From NCBI GenBank assembly GCA_005879015.1, contig VBMC01000041.1, forward strand, positions 1-13,966: a stretch of 13,966 nucleotides of DNA, read 5' to 3'. Below, piece after piece: positions 1 through 6,480 of the stretch. Position numbers and translations under genes: made by a program. Origin of the DNA: Methanobacteriota archaeon (GTDB taxonomy: Archaea > Thermoplasmatota > Thermoplasmata > RBG-16-68-12). The notes below the pieces were generated by a model. The model was not told where the DNA came from. It did no database searches and was given only the letters and a program-made list of their open reading frames with translations. How positions within the stretch are numbered: position 1 is the stretch's first letter; each line of letters begins with the position of its first letter.

Positions 1-495
1 AGTCTCATTGCGGTGTGGTTGGTCACGGACGTCTTTTCAACGCCGGCCGATTTCATTCCCGTGGCAGCGATCACGGCCGTTCTCCGAGTCTCCTCACCCA
101 GTCTGTTGTACCGTGGAATCCGAGGGCGCTTCGAGGCGAACCCGTCATGGTCCGGGATTCGAGTCTTTGTTGCCTTGGCCTTCGTGGCCTTCGCGGCTCT
201 CCTGGCATACAACCTGGCGCGCGCGCTCGCGGGCCAGCAAGCTTCGGACCTCGTAGGACTCAGTGAACAACTGGCGATGGCCCTCGGGGCTTCCCTACTG
301 ATCGTTCGAACGGGATTCCGTTTTCGGCCGCGCCTCACCATGGAGTTGTGGCCGATCTGGATTGCAGCGACCCTCTTCGCGATTGCATTCGTCGTGGTGG
401 CGCCGTACGCCTTCCCGGCCTTCGAGGCTGTCTACCTCGTGTCGGGCCTCGCCGGTTGGACCCTCGGCGCGTTCATGGTCAGTCGAATGGATTGA
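1..495 (+). CDS. Unrecognised multi-spanning membrane protein, 5' end cut off by the window
   Basis: The frame is open from base 1 and ends at TGA 493-495. A GTG at 13 could serve as a start, but the codons before it (Ser-Leu-Ile-Ala) read as part of the same hydrophobic helix, so I take the gene as 5'-truncated. The 164 visible residues are strongly hydrophobic, with about four to five likely membrane segments: at the very start (around VWLVTDVF to ITAVLRV), then VFVALAFVAFAALLAY, then MALGASLLIV, then a long one around IWIAATLFAIAFVVVA, and a last one near YLVSGLAGWTLGAF. Charged stretches rich in Arg separate them. I recognise no family motif or catalytic residue, so no function is offered. 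It converges with the tfb gene, with 28 bases between the two stop codons. That it is a real gene rests on the sustained hydrophobic pattern and the open frame. Confidence 0.6.
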   Translation, partial: SLIAVWLVTDVFSTPADFIPVAAITAVLRVSSPSLLYRGIRGRFEANPSWSGIRVFVALAFVAFAALLAYNLARALAGQQASDLVGLSEQLAMALGASLLIVRTGFRFRPRLTMELWPIWIAATLFAIAFVVVAPYAFPAFEAVYLVSGLAGWTLGAFMVSRMD

Positions 496-523
496 GCCGA
501 GCGGACGGTCCGGCCGTGGCCGA

Positions 524-1459
524 CTAGAGTTCCACTTTGATGCCGAGCTTCTCGGTCAGTTCCTTGTAGCGGTTCCGGATGGTCACTTCCGTGACGCCGG
601 CCACGTCGGCGACTTCGCGCTGGGTGCGCCGTTCGTTGCACAGGATCGAGGCGATGTAGATCGCGGCGGCCGCGACGCCGGTCGGTCCGCGCCCGGAGGT
701 GAGTTCCTTGTCCTGGGCGTCCTTCAGGATCTCGACCGCCCGGGACTGGACCTCGCCGCTCAGCTTGAGCTCTGAGCAGAAACGGGACACATAATCCTGC
801 GGCTTCGTGGGCATGAGTTTCAGTTTCAGTTCCCGCGTCATGAAGCGGTACGTCCGGCCGATTTCCTTGCGCCCGACGCGGGACGAGTTCGCGATCTCGT
901 CGAGCGTCCGCGGAACGTTGCACTGGCGGCACGCGGCATAGAGGGACGCCGCGACCACGCCTTCGATTGAGCGACCGCGGATCAGGTTCTTGTTCACGGC
1001 CTTTCGGTAGACCATCGCGGCGGTCTCGCGGACGTTCCGCGGCAAACCCATTCCGCTCGCCATCCGATCGAGCTCGCTCAGGGCGAATGCGAGATTCCGC
1101 TCCGTCGCGTTGCTCACGCGGATGCGCCGCTGCCATTTCCGAAGGCGGTACAGCTGCGCGCGGTTCCGGGTGGGAATCGACTTGCCGTAGGAGTCCTTGT
1201 TCTTCCAGCCGATCGTCGTCGAGAGACCCTTGTCATGGATCGTGTACGTCATCGGGGCGCCCGTTCGGGCACGCTTCTCGCCCTGCTCCACGTCGAACGC
1301 GCGCCACTCCGGACCCTGATCGATCATCTGGTCGGTCAAGACGAGGCCGCACTCTTCGCAGATCAGCTCCCCGCGTTCGTAGTCAAACGAGAGGTGTCCC
1401 GAGTTGCACTCCGGACATCTAGTGACTTCTTCGGCCTCTTCGATCTTCTTGGTTGGCAT
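524..1459 (-). CDS. tfb: Transcription initiation factor IIB (TFB)
   Basis: Archaeal general transcription factor that joins TBP at the promoter, reads the BRE upstream of the TATA box and recruits RNA polymerase. From ATG 1459 the protein has 311 residues, the usual TFB length. An N-terminal zinc ribbon has C15/C18 (CPEC) and C34/C37 (CEEC). The B-finger/linker region follows (GPEWRAFD), then two cyclin folds, roughly residues 105-195 and 205-300. The second repeat ends in a helix-turn-helix ([16 protein letters not shown]), the BRE-reading element. Three in-frame ATGs exist at 1483, 1471 and 1459. I prefer 1459 because GAGG lies six bases upstream of it; 1483 would add eight residues. The start lies inside the end of gar1 (overlap 41 bases, or 65 with the longer start), so the genes are co-transcribed and probably translationally coupled. 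The gar1-tfb pairing is, to my knowledge, common in Euryarchaeota. Identification is secure; the exact start is less so. Confidence 0.95.
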   Translation of the reverse strand: MPTKKIEEAEEVTRCPECNSGHLSFDYERGELICEECGLVLTDQMIDQGPEWRAFDVEQGEKRARTGAPMTYTIHDKGLSTTIGWKNKDSYGKSIPTRNRAQLYRLRKWQRRIRVSNATERNLAFALSELDRMASGMGLPRNVRETAAMVYRKAVNKNLIRGRSIEGVVAASLYAACRQCNVPRTLDEIANSSRVGRKEIGRTYRFMTRELKLKLMPTKPQDYVSRFCSELKLSGEVQSRAVEILKDAQDKELTSGRGPTGVAAAAIYIASILCNERRTQREVADVAGVTEVTIRNRYKELTEKLGIKVEL

Positions 1460-1688
1460 GGTTTCCCTCATCGACGAAGACATCGGCTCCGATCAGGGAC
1501 AGGGAGGCGGGGCCGACCGGGCGGACCGCGGCAAAGGGCTCCTGGACCGGTCCGAACACTTTCACGACCCGTCCCAGAGGCCGATTCCGCTTGTCGCGCA
1601 CATCGGCGCCTCGCGAGGGGGCGAACTCCGAGCGGATGAGGACCGTCCCATCGTGGGCGATGTTCTCGACCACGCCGAGACGCCTCAT
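1419..1688 (-). CDS. gar1: H/ACA RNA-protein complex subunit Gar1
   Basis: Small 89-residue protein of the Gar1/Naf1 beta-barrel family. In archaea Gar1 binds Cbf5 in box H/ACA ribonucleoproteins that pseudouridylate rRNA, helping substrate loading and release. The sequence follows the family from start to end: [19 protein letters not shown] at the N-terminus, then a Gly-Ala-Asp-Val turn, then the hallmark [21 protein letters not shown] (residues about 37-57), and a closing strand GADVFVDEG. The last 15 residues (Asn-His-Ala... Ser-His) are charged and low in structure and are read from DNA shared with the start of tfb. The ATG at 1688 is preceded on the minus strand by a purine-rich GAGAGGGGG, and a TATA box lies about 40 bases upstream, so the leader is short. 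It is the first gene of a two-gene operon with tfb. Confidence 0.9.
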   Translation of the reverse strand: MRRLGVVENIAHDGTVLIRSEFAPSRGADVRDKRNRPLGRVVKVFGPVQEPFAAVRPVGPASLSLIGADVFVDEGNHANQEDRRGRRSH

Positions 1689-1724
1689 GCCCCCTCTCGT
1701 CCGGGGCGGCGCAATGCGTGGGTA

Positions 1725-1733
1725 CTATATAAG
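1725..1733 (-). promoter_or_regulatory. TATA box for the gar1-tfb operon
   Basis: On the minus strand this reads CTTATATAG, an excellent archaeal TATA box in GC-rich DNA. Its centre is about 41 bases upstream of the gar1 ATG (1688). Initiation 26-27 bases downstream would fall near 1702, leaving a leader of about 14 bases that holds the purine-rich ribosome-binding sequence. The box is nearly symmetric and a second AT-rich patch (1742-1752) lies beside it, so weak plus-strand initiation towards the aminotransferase is also conceivable. The box is seen directly; the start site is inferred from spacing. Confidence 0.7.
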
Positions 1734-1882
1734 CTAAACGGAATATTTTTGTAGCGGCACGTGCGAACCAGGCACGAAAGCTCAGGGCGCGGTTCGCGTC
1801 GGACCGCTCCTCCGACCGCGGCCGATCGGTACCTGGGGACCTCCATACTCGCGTCCACGCGCCTCGGCAGGATCATCCCGAG

Positions 1883-1891
1883 AAGATTAAT
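1883..1891 (+). promoter_or_regulatory. Possible TATA element for the aminotransferase-hom operon
   Basis: AAGATTAAT is the only AT-rich patch close to the proposed aminotransferase start at 1923. Its centre at about 1887 predicts initiation near 1913-1915, giving a leader of about eight to ten bases. It is a weak match. The alternative is the stronger TATATAA at 1726-1732, which would give a leader of about 170 bases or support a longer protein starting at GTG 1761. Confidence 0.35.
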
Positions 1892-1922
1892 CCGAACCAC
1901 TGTCGATGCCGCCGCCAAGCGA

Positions 1923-3056
1923 ATGAAGCTCGTCCCCTTCGCGATGGAGCGATGGCAGTCCACGTGGGAGCACCGCGTGGAATTCAACCTCTCGGAGAGC
2001 GGTGTGGAGCCTCTCCCACTTCGGGAGCTGCTTCGGGAGGAGGCGGCCATCGATCGGTTCCTGGATCATCCGCTCGCGTACTCGCAGGGGAACGGCACCC
2101 CGGAGCTCCGTTCCTCGATTGCCTCGCTGTATCCCGGGACCACGCCGGATCACGTCTTGGTCACGAACGGTTCCTCCGAGGCATGTCTGCTGGCCCTCTG
2201 GCATCTCGTCGAGCCGGGGGATGAGGTCGTCCTCCTGCTCCCGAACTACATGGAGAGCTGGGGACTCATCCAGATGTTCGGCGGGAAGGTCCGCCCTCTC
2301 TGGCTCCGAGAGGACCTCGGATGGCAATTCGATCCCGCCGAGCTCGCGACCCTGGTGAACCGCCGAACGAAGGCGATCGCGGTCTGCAACCCGAACAATC
2401 CGACCGGGGCGGTGATGGCGGAGGCGCAACGCAGGGCCGTGCTCGATGCGGCACGGGACGCGGAGGCATGGCTCCTGTCCGACGAGGTCTACACCGGCGC
2501 GGAGCGGGAAGGACCGAGGACGGAGAGCCTCTGGGGCGGATACGAACGGACGCTCGTAATGAACGGCCTGAGCAAGGCCTACGCCCTCCCGGGGTTGCGG
2601 ATCGGCTGGGTCGTCGGGCCTCCGGAGACGATTGCGACCTTATGGGCGTTCCACGATTACACGACGCTGACGCCCACGTACCTCTCGGACCGGCTCGCGC
2701 AGATCGCCCTTTCCTCGGGCCGGCGAGAGGAGATCCTCGGCCGCACGCGTTCGATCCTCCAACGGAACTATGGCCTCCTGAGCGAATGGATCGCCGGCCA
2801 TGGCCCGCTGTTCACGCACATCCCTCCCGTCGCGGGCGCCATCTGTTTCTTGCGATACGGATTGCCCATCAATTCCTCGGATCTGGCGTGGCGCCTGCTC
2901 AAAGAGAAGTCCACGCTGATTGTGCCCGGGGACCAGTTCGGCATGGACGGGTACATCCGGATCGGGATGGGACACGCGGGACCGTACCTCTCCGAAGGAC
3001 TCGGCCGGATCGATGGCGTCCTGCGTGCCCTGGCCGCGGAGAAAGGCGCGCCGTGA
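1923..3056 (+). CDS. PLP-dependent aminotransferase, class I/II fold type I
   Basis: A pyridoxal-phosphate enzyme of the aspartate-aminotransferase fold, 377 residues from ATG 1923, a normal length. Visible landmarks are the substrate/cofactor loop YSQGNGTPELR (53-63), TNGSSEA (81-87), the CNPNNPTGAV motif (155-164) with the PLP-ring asparagine, SDEVY (186-190) with the Asp that pairs with the PLP nitrogen, and GLSKAYALPGLRIGW (215-229) with Schiff-base Lys218. YIRIGMGH near the C-terminus has the carboxylate-binding Arg. The N-terminus (MKLVPFAMERW...) resembles an archaeal branch often annotated as aspartate aminotransferase-like or capreomycidine-synthase-like; substrate cannot be read from sequence. 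The frame is open back to GTG 1761, but those 54 residues are Arg-rich and unlike the family, so I start at 1923. The homoserine-dehydrogenase-like gene starts 21 bases after its stop, implying an operon and a role in aspartate-family amino acid metabolism. Confidence 0.88.
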   Translation: MKLVPFAMERWQSTWEHRVEFNLSESGVEPLPLRELLREEAAIDRFLDHPLAYSQGNGTPELRSSIASLYPGTTPDHVLVTNGSSEACLLALWHLVEPGDEVVLLLPNYMESWGLIQMFGGKVRPLWLREDLGWQFDPAELATLVNRRTKAIAVCNPNNPTGAVMAEAQRRAVLDAARDAEAWLLSDEVYTGAEREGPRTESLWGGYERTLVMNGLSKAYALPGLRIGWVVGPPETIATLWAFHDYTTLTPTYLSDRLAQIALSSGRREEILGRTRSILQRNYGLLSEWIAGHGPLFTHIPPVAGAICFLRYGLPINSSDLAWRLLKEKSTLIVPGDQFGMDGYIRIGMGHAGPYLSEGLGRIDGVLRALAAEKGAP

Positions 3057-3077
3057 GGGGCCGAGGACGATCCTGCG

Positions 3078-4112
3078 ATGCGCTGTCGGATCCTCCTCGT
3101 CGGTTTCGGCAACGTCGGCCGGGAGTTTGCGCGACTCCTCCTGGAACGTCGATCGGAACTCGCGAAGATCCATGGCCTCGATGCCGCGGTCGTCGGGATC
3201 ATCACCGGCCGACATGGGTCCGTGGAACGCGCACGAGGGATCGACCTACGGAAGGCGCTGCGGCTCGCGGACGCGGGCGCTTCCTTGGAGTCCTGCGGCC
3301 GCGGGGTCCACGGACGGTCGGCCGAGTGCATTCGCCGCGCAAGGGCCGACGTTATGATCGAGATCACGCCCTTGCGGATCGCCCCGCGGCAGATCGGCGT
3401 GGACCACATCGTCGCGGCCCTCTCGGGTGGCAAGCATGTGATCACCGCGAACAAAGGCCCGGTTGTCTACCACTACCGACGTCTCAAAGAGATGGCCCGG
3501 ACGCAGGGACTCGGCTTCCGGTACGAGGGGACCGTGATGGACGGCGCCCCCGTGTTCAACCTGTTTCAAGAGACGCTCCGTGGCATCCGCATCCTGTCGT
3601 TCGAGGGGATCCTGAACAGCACGACGAACCTCATCCTCTCCATGATCGAGGCCGGTCGGACATATGAGGACGGAGTCAAGTCGGCCCGGCACATGGGCCT
3701 CCTCGAGACGGACCCGGCGATGGACCTCGAGGGCTGGGACGCGACCGTGAAGGCGTGTCTCCTCGCCAACGTCTTGATGGGAGGCCGTCTCCGACCGGAA
3801 CAGGTGCCGCGGGAGGGGATCGCCTCCTTGACGTCGAAACGGATCGAGGCGGCGAGGTCGGCACGCAAACGCATGAAGCTCATCGCCCGCGGATGGAGGG
3901 AGGGGCGGTCCGTGAAGGCCTCTGTATCCCTAGAAGCCGTCGCGCTCGACCACCCGCTCGCCTCGGTCGACGGGACGTCGAGCTCCCTGGTCGTGCGGAC
4001 GGACATGCTGAGGGAGCTGCAGATCATCGAGCGGCAACCGGCGTTGCGACAGACCGCCTACGCGCTGTACTCCGACCTCCTCGCGATCCGCGACGGCCGT
4101 CTGTCTCCCTGA
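3078..4112 (+). CDS. hom: Homoserine dehydrogenase family protein
   Basis: Expected to reduce aspartate semialdehyde to homoserine with NAD(P)H, the branch point to threonine and methionine. The protein has 344 residues, typical of archaeal enzymes without a regulatory ACT domain. The Rossmann motif GFGNVG is at 9-14. HVITANKGP (120-128) carries the conserved Lys126. YEGTVMDGAPVF (149-160) and EGILNSTTNLIL (176-187) form the substrate region. The catalytic pair appears as Asp221 and Lys225 in LEGWDATVK. The odd part is the C-terminus. Homoserine dehydrogenases normally close with a Gly-rich loop (like GPGAG) before TA...SDL, but here residues 317-327 read IERQPALRQTA, with no glycine, while TAYALYSDLLAI follows as usual. 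Activity may therefore differ, and a related oxidoreductase is possible. ATG 3078 is preceded by AGGA at 3064-3067. It is the second gene of an operon with the aminotransferase. Confidence 0.85.
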   Translation: MRCRILLVGFGNVGREFARLLLERRSELAKIHGLDAAVVGIITGRHGSVERARGIDLRKALRLADAGASLESCGRGVHGRSAECIRRARADVMIEITPLRIAPRQIGVDHIVAALSGGKHVITANKGPVVYHYRRLKEMARTQGLGFRYEGTVMDGAPVFNLFQETLRGIRILSFEGILNSTTNLILSMIEAGRTYEDGVKSARHMGLLETDPAMDLEGWDATVKACLLANVLMGGRLRPEQVPREGIASLTSKRIEAARSARKRMKLIARGWREGRSVKASVSLEAVALDHPLASVDGTSSSLVVRTDMLRELQIIERQPALRQTAYALYSDLLAIRDGRLSP

Positions 4113-4118
4113 GTCATT

Positions 4119-4126
4119 CTTATATC
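4119..4126 (+). promoter_or_regulatory. TATA box for the PPAT-NTPase fusion gene
   Basis: CTTATATC lies just after the hom stop codon. Its centre is about 27 bases before the ATG at 4150 but only 15 before the ATG at 4138. Archaeal transcription starts about 26 bases downstream of the TATA centre, so the mRNA should begin at or next to ATG 4150. This argues for a leaderless transcript and against the upstream ATG. Confidence 0.6.
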
Positions 4127-4149
4127 GTGTCGACCGGATGGTCCGCCAA

Positions 4150-5139
4150 ATGCGCGTCGTCCTCGGCGGGACGTTCGATCTCCTGCACACTGGGCATGAG
4201 GCCCTGCTCCGTGCCTCCTTCGACGGCCGGCCGGAGGCCGTCGTCATTGGCCTCACGACGGATCGGTTCGCGAAGGAATCCCGACCCCGTGTGAATCCGT
4301 ACGAGGTCCGGGAGCGCAACCTGAAACGGTTCCTGGCGGCGAGGAAATGGCGTCACGCTCGGATCGAGCCGATCGACGATCCGTATGGTCCTGCGGACGA
4401 CCTCCCCGAACTCGACGTGTTGGTCGTCTCGGCCGAACGCCTGCCGGTGGCGGTCGCGCTCAATGAAGCGAGGGCCGCGAAGGGCCTTCGACCGCTCGGC
4501 ATCCGGACGGTCCCGATGGTCCTCGCCCAGGACGGCCTTCCGATCGCCTCCCGGCGCATCCGGGAAGGGCTGATCGACCGCCGCGGCAAACGCTTGAAAC
4601 CTCTGCAGGTGTTCATCGGCTCGAACAACCCGGTGAAGATCCGCGCCGTGAAGGACGTCTTCCAGGCGCTCTCCCTCCCGGCCCGCGTCCGCGGCGTGCG
4701 CGTGAAGACCGACGTCTCGGACCAGCCGTTCGACGAGGAGGCCGTCCACGGGGCGATGAACCGAGCGAAGTCGGCGATCGGGGGAGGGGACTTCGGCGTC
4801 GGCATCGAGGCGGGACTCGTCTGGTCGTCCGTCCTCTCCGACCACTTCGACGTCCAGTACTGCGCGGTGGTCGACCGCTCCGGTCGGATTACGGTCGGGC
4901 ATGGCCCCGGGTTCGCGTATCCGCCGCGGATCCTCGAGAAGGTGAAGGCCGGCGCGACGGTGGGAGATGCCATGACGCGGCTGACGGGGATCCGTGGCAT
5001 CGGCTCTCGACAGGGGGCGATCGGCTATCTCACGGAGGGGCGACTGGACCGGAAGGGCCTCACCGAGTGTGCCGTGCTCATGGCGATGGTCCCCCGGATT
5101 CGCCGGGACCTGTATGCGAGGGGCGCCCCGCCCCGCTAG
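4150..5139 (+). CDS. Fusion of phosphopantetheine adenylyltransferase with DUF84/YjjX-type NTP phosphatase
   Basis: A two-domain, 329-residue protein. Residues 1-145 are an archaeal-type phosphopantetheine adenylyltransferase (CoaD role, penultimate step of coenzyme A synthesis). The nucleotidylyltransferase signature GGTFDLLHTGH is at 6-16, TTDRFAKESRPRV follows, and the second signature IASRRIREG (133-141) matches the family's ISS-type motif. Residues about 153-319 match the inosine/xanthosine triphosphatase family (YjjX, DUF84) that removes damaged purine nucleotides: FIGSNNPVKIRAV (155-167), VSDQPFDEEAV (189-199), NRA (204-206) and DFGVGIEAG (214-222). Both halves look complete. PPAT enzymes of archaea are usually stand-alone at about 150-160 residues. 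A start at ATG 4138 would add four residues, but TATA spacing favours 4150. Its stop TAG is interleaved with that of the opposite gene. Both domain assignments are firm; whether both are active is inferred. Confidence 0.88.
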   Translation: MRVVLGGTFDLLHTGHEALLRASFDGRPEAVVIGLTTDRFAKESRPRVNPYEVRERNLKRFLAARKWRHARIEPIDDPYGPADDLPELDVLVVSAERLPVAVALNEARAAKGLRPLGIRTVPMVLAQDGLPIASRRIREGLIDRRGKRLKPLQVFIGSNNPVKIRAVKDVFQALSLPARVRGVRVKTDVSDQPFDEEAVHGAMNRAKSAIGGGDFGVGIEAGLVWSSVLSDHFDVQYCAVVDRSGRITVGHGPGFAYPPRILEKVKAGATVGDAMTRLTGIRGIGSRQGAIGYLTEGRLDRKGLTECAVLMAMVPRIRRDLYARGAPPR

Positions 5140-5327
5140 GCCATGTACATCGGCTGGACCGCACAGCGGCCGCACCAGATCGCGTTGAAGACCACGATGT
5201 TGTCCGCCCGGCCTTCCGCCGCCCAACCGCTCACGAACCGGTTCGCCCTCGTATGGTCAGGACACACGGCGGCACCGCAGAACCGGCAGATGGCGCGCGC
5301 GGGCTTCTCGCAGTAGTAGCAGTTCAT
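5136..5327 (-). CDS. Small zinc-binding protein, B-box/DUF2180-like
   Basis: A 63-residue protein with a dense pattern of metal ligands: C3-x2-C6, C14-x2-C17, C22-x2-H25 and C52-x2-C55. Eight ligands suffice for two zinc ions, possibly in a cross-braced arrangement as in B-box fingers. The opening MNCYYCEKPARAICRFCG and the VCPDH stretch resemble small archaeal proteins of the DUF2180 type, which have no established function that I can name. The middle (residues 30-50) and the end WCGRCAVQPMYMA are less typical. Preservation of every Cys pair argues that it is a real gene despite its size. It converges on the PPAT-NTPase gene with both stops in one CTAG. Its ATG is 111 bases from the GAPDH start on the other strand, so the two are divergent and share an upstream region. 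A role in nucleic-acid or protein binding is only a guess from the fold. Confidence 0.75.
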   Translation of the reverse strand: MNCYYCEKPARAICRFCGAAVCPDHTRANRFVSGWAAEGRADNIVVFNAIWCGRCAVQPMYMA

Positions 5328-5374
5328 GCGGCCGGTATGCGGACCCGGACGGAAGAGGCTTTGCGGGCTCCCGC

Positions 5375-5384
5375 GACCGCGGTC
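5375..5384. promoter_or_regulatory. Perfect 10-base palindrome in the gap/zinc-protein intergenic region
   Basis: GACCGCGGTC is a perfect inverted repeat located about nine bases upstream of the proposed gap TATA box and between two divergent genes. A palindrome there could be an operator for a dimeric regulator. The surrounding DNA is very GC-rich (several GCGGG/CCGC runs), which makes chance symmetry more likely, so this is a weak call. Confidence 0.25.
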
Positions 5385-5393
5385 CCGCGCAAC

Positions 5394-5402
5394 CTTTTTA
5401 GT
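5394..5402 (+). promoter_or_regulatory. TATA-like box and ribosome-binding site of gap
   Basis: CTTTTTAGT is the only AT-rich block in the intergenic region. Its centre at about 5398 predicts a start of transcription near 5424-5425, immediately before GGAG (5426-5429), which lies eight bases ahead of ATG 5438. The leader would be about 13 bases. The same block, read on the other strand as ACTAAAAAG, is the only candidate TATA for the divergent zinc-protein gene and would give it a leader of about 45 bases. Confidence 0.5.
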
Positions 5403-5437
5403 CGGGTCCCGGTTCGGATTCTCACGGAGTGTCGGCG

Positions 5438-6457
5438 ATGACGGCCAAGATCGCGATCAACGGGTACGGGACGATCGGGAAGCGCGTCGCCGATGCGGTC
5501 GCCGCGCAGGACGACATGCGCGTCGCCGGGGTGGCGAAGACGAAACCCGATTTCGAGGCGAAGCTCGCGATTCGGAAGGGATATCCGCTGTACGCCGCGA
5601 ACGCGGACATGGCCTCGAAGTTCGAGAAGGCGGGCGTCAAGACGGCGGGCACCCTCGAAGATCTCGTGAAGGCGGTCGACCTGGTCGTCGACTGTACTCC
5701 GGAGGAGAGCGGCTACAAGTCCCTCTACGAAAAGGCGGGCGTGAAGGCGATTTGGCAAGGAGGCGAGGACCATAACCTCACGAACCTGTCCTTCAATGCG
5801 GCCGCCAATTACGAGGAATGCCTCGGCGCGAGGTTCGTCCGCATCCCCTCGTGCAATACGACCGGCCTGATTCGCACGCTCTATCCGTTGGACGCCCACT
5901 TCGGTGTGGTCAGCGTCCTCGCGGTCATGATTCGCCGGGCGACGGATCCCGGAGACTCGAAGAAAGGGCCGATCAACGCGATCGAGCCCGAGCTCGAGAT
6001 GCCGTCCCATCACGGCCCGGACGTTCAGAGTGTCCTTCCGAAACTGAACATCCACACGGTCGCTGTGAAGGTGCCCACGACGATCATGCACCTGCACACG
6101 GTGACCGTCGACCTGAAGAAAGCCGCGAGCGCGGAGGCCGTCCTCGACGTCTGGAAACGGTTCCCGCGGGTCGCGTTCGTTTCAGGCGGGGACGGAGTGA
6201 AGTCGACCGCCCAGATCATGGAGATGGCCCGGGACCTCTCACGTAACCGCGCCGATCTATACGAGATCGCCGTGTGGAGAGACGGCGTTCACGTCGTCGA
6301 CGGGAAACGCCTGTTCTATTTCCAAGCGGTCCATCAGGAATCGGATGTCGTTCCGGAAAACGTGGACGCGATTCGCGCCCTCCTCGAAATCCAGAGAGAC
6401 GGGCGAAAGAGCATGGAGAAGACGGACCAGAGCCTCGGAATTGGCATCGTGAAGTGA
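5438..6457 (+). CDS. gap: Type II glyceraldehyde-3-phosphate dehydrogenase (archaeal, phosphorylating)
   Basis: Archaeal-class GAPDH that interconverts glyceraldehyde 3-phosphate and 1,3-bisphosphoglycerate with NAD(P) in glycolysis/gluconeogenesis. The 339-residue length is typical. The N-terminal Rossmann segment reads KIAINGYGTIGKRVADAV (4-21), with the GxGxxG-type turn GYGTIG at 9-14. The catalytic cysteine is C139 in the type II signature PSCNTTGL (137-144). RRATDPGDSKKGPINAI and the SHHGPDV stretch, carrying the conserved His pair, follow, and the protein ends in SLGIGIVK. A GTG at 5429 would add Met-Ser-Ala, but the ATG at 5438 has GGAG eight bases upstream and is preferred. It converges with the TrmJ-like gene, with 23 bases between stops. 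No neighbouring gene belongs to glycolysis, so this looks like a single-gene transcript. Confidence 0.95.
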   Translation: MTAKIAINGYGTIGKRVADAVAAQDDMRVAGVAKTKPDFEAKLAIRKGYPLYAANADMASKFEKAGVKTAGTLEDLVKAVDLVVDCTPEESGYKSLYEKAGVKAIWQGGEDHNLTNLSFNAAANYEECLGARFVRIPSCNTTGLIRTLYPLDAHFGVVSVLAVMIRRATDPGDSKKGPINAIEPELEMPSHHGPDVQSVLPKLNIHTVAVKVPTTIMHLHTVTVDLKKAASAEAVLDVWKRFPRVAFVSGGDGVKSTAQIMEMARDLSRNRADLYEIAVWRDGVHVVDGKRLFYFQAVHQESDVVPENVDAIRALLEIQRDGRKSMEKTDQSLGIGIVK

Positions 6458-6480
6458 AGAATCGACGATCGGCCGCTCAC

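Noticed and set aside
496..523. GC-rich short inverted repeats between the membrane protein and tfb as a bidirectional terminator
   Set aside because: Stems are only four to five bases, overlap one another and have no T-run, so they are not above what GC-rich sequence gives by chance.
1761..1922. A 54-residue N-terminal extension of the aminotransferase from GTG 1761
   Set aside because: The stretch is Arg-rich, lacks any resemblance to the family and is probably an accidental open frame in GC-rich intergenic DNA. A normal-length enzyme starts at ATG 1923. The TATA-like patch near 1729 keeps the option from being fully excluded.
2321..3667. A long plus-strand open frame of 448 codons spanning the aminotransferase and hom genes in another frame
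   Set aside because: The translation is dominated by Arg, Gly, Pro and Asp with no domain pattern, the usual shadow of GC-rich genes, while the other frame encodes recognised enzymes.
4120..5226. A 368-codon minus-strand open frame opposite the PPAT-NTPase gene
   Set aside because: Low-complexity Arg/Asp/Gly composition with no recognisable motif, and the plus strand carries two intact enzyme signatures.
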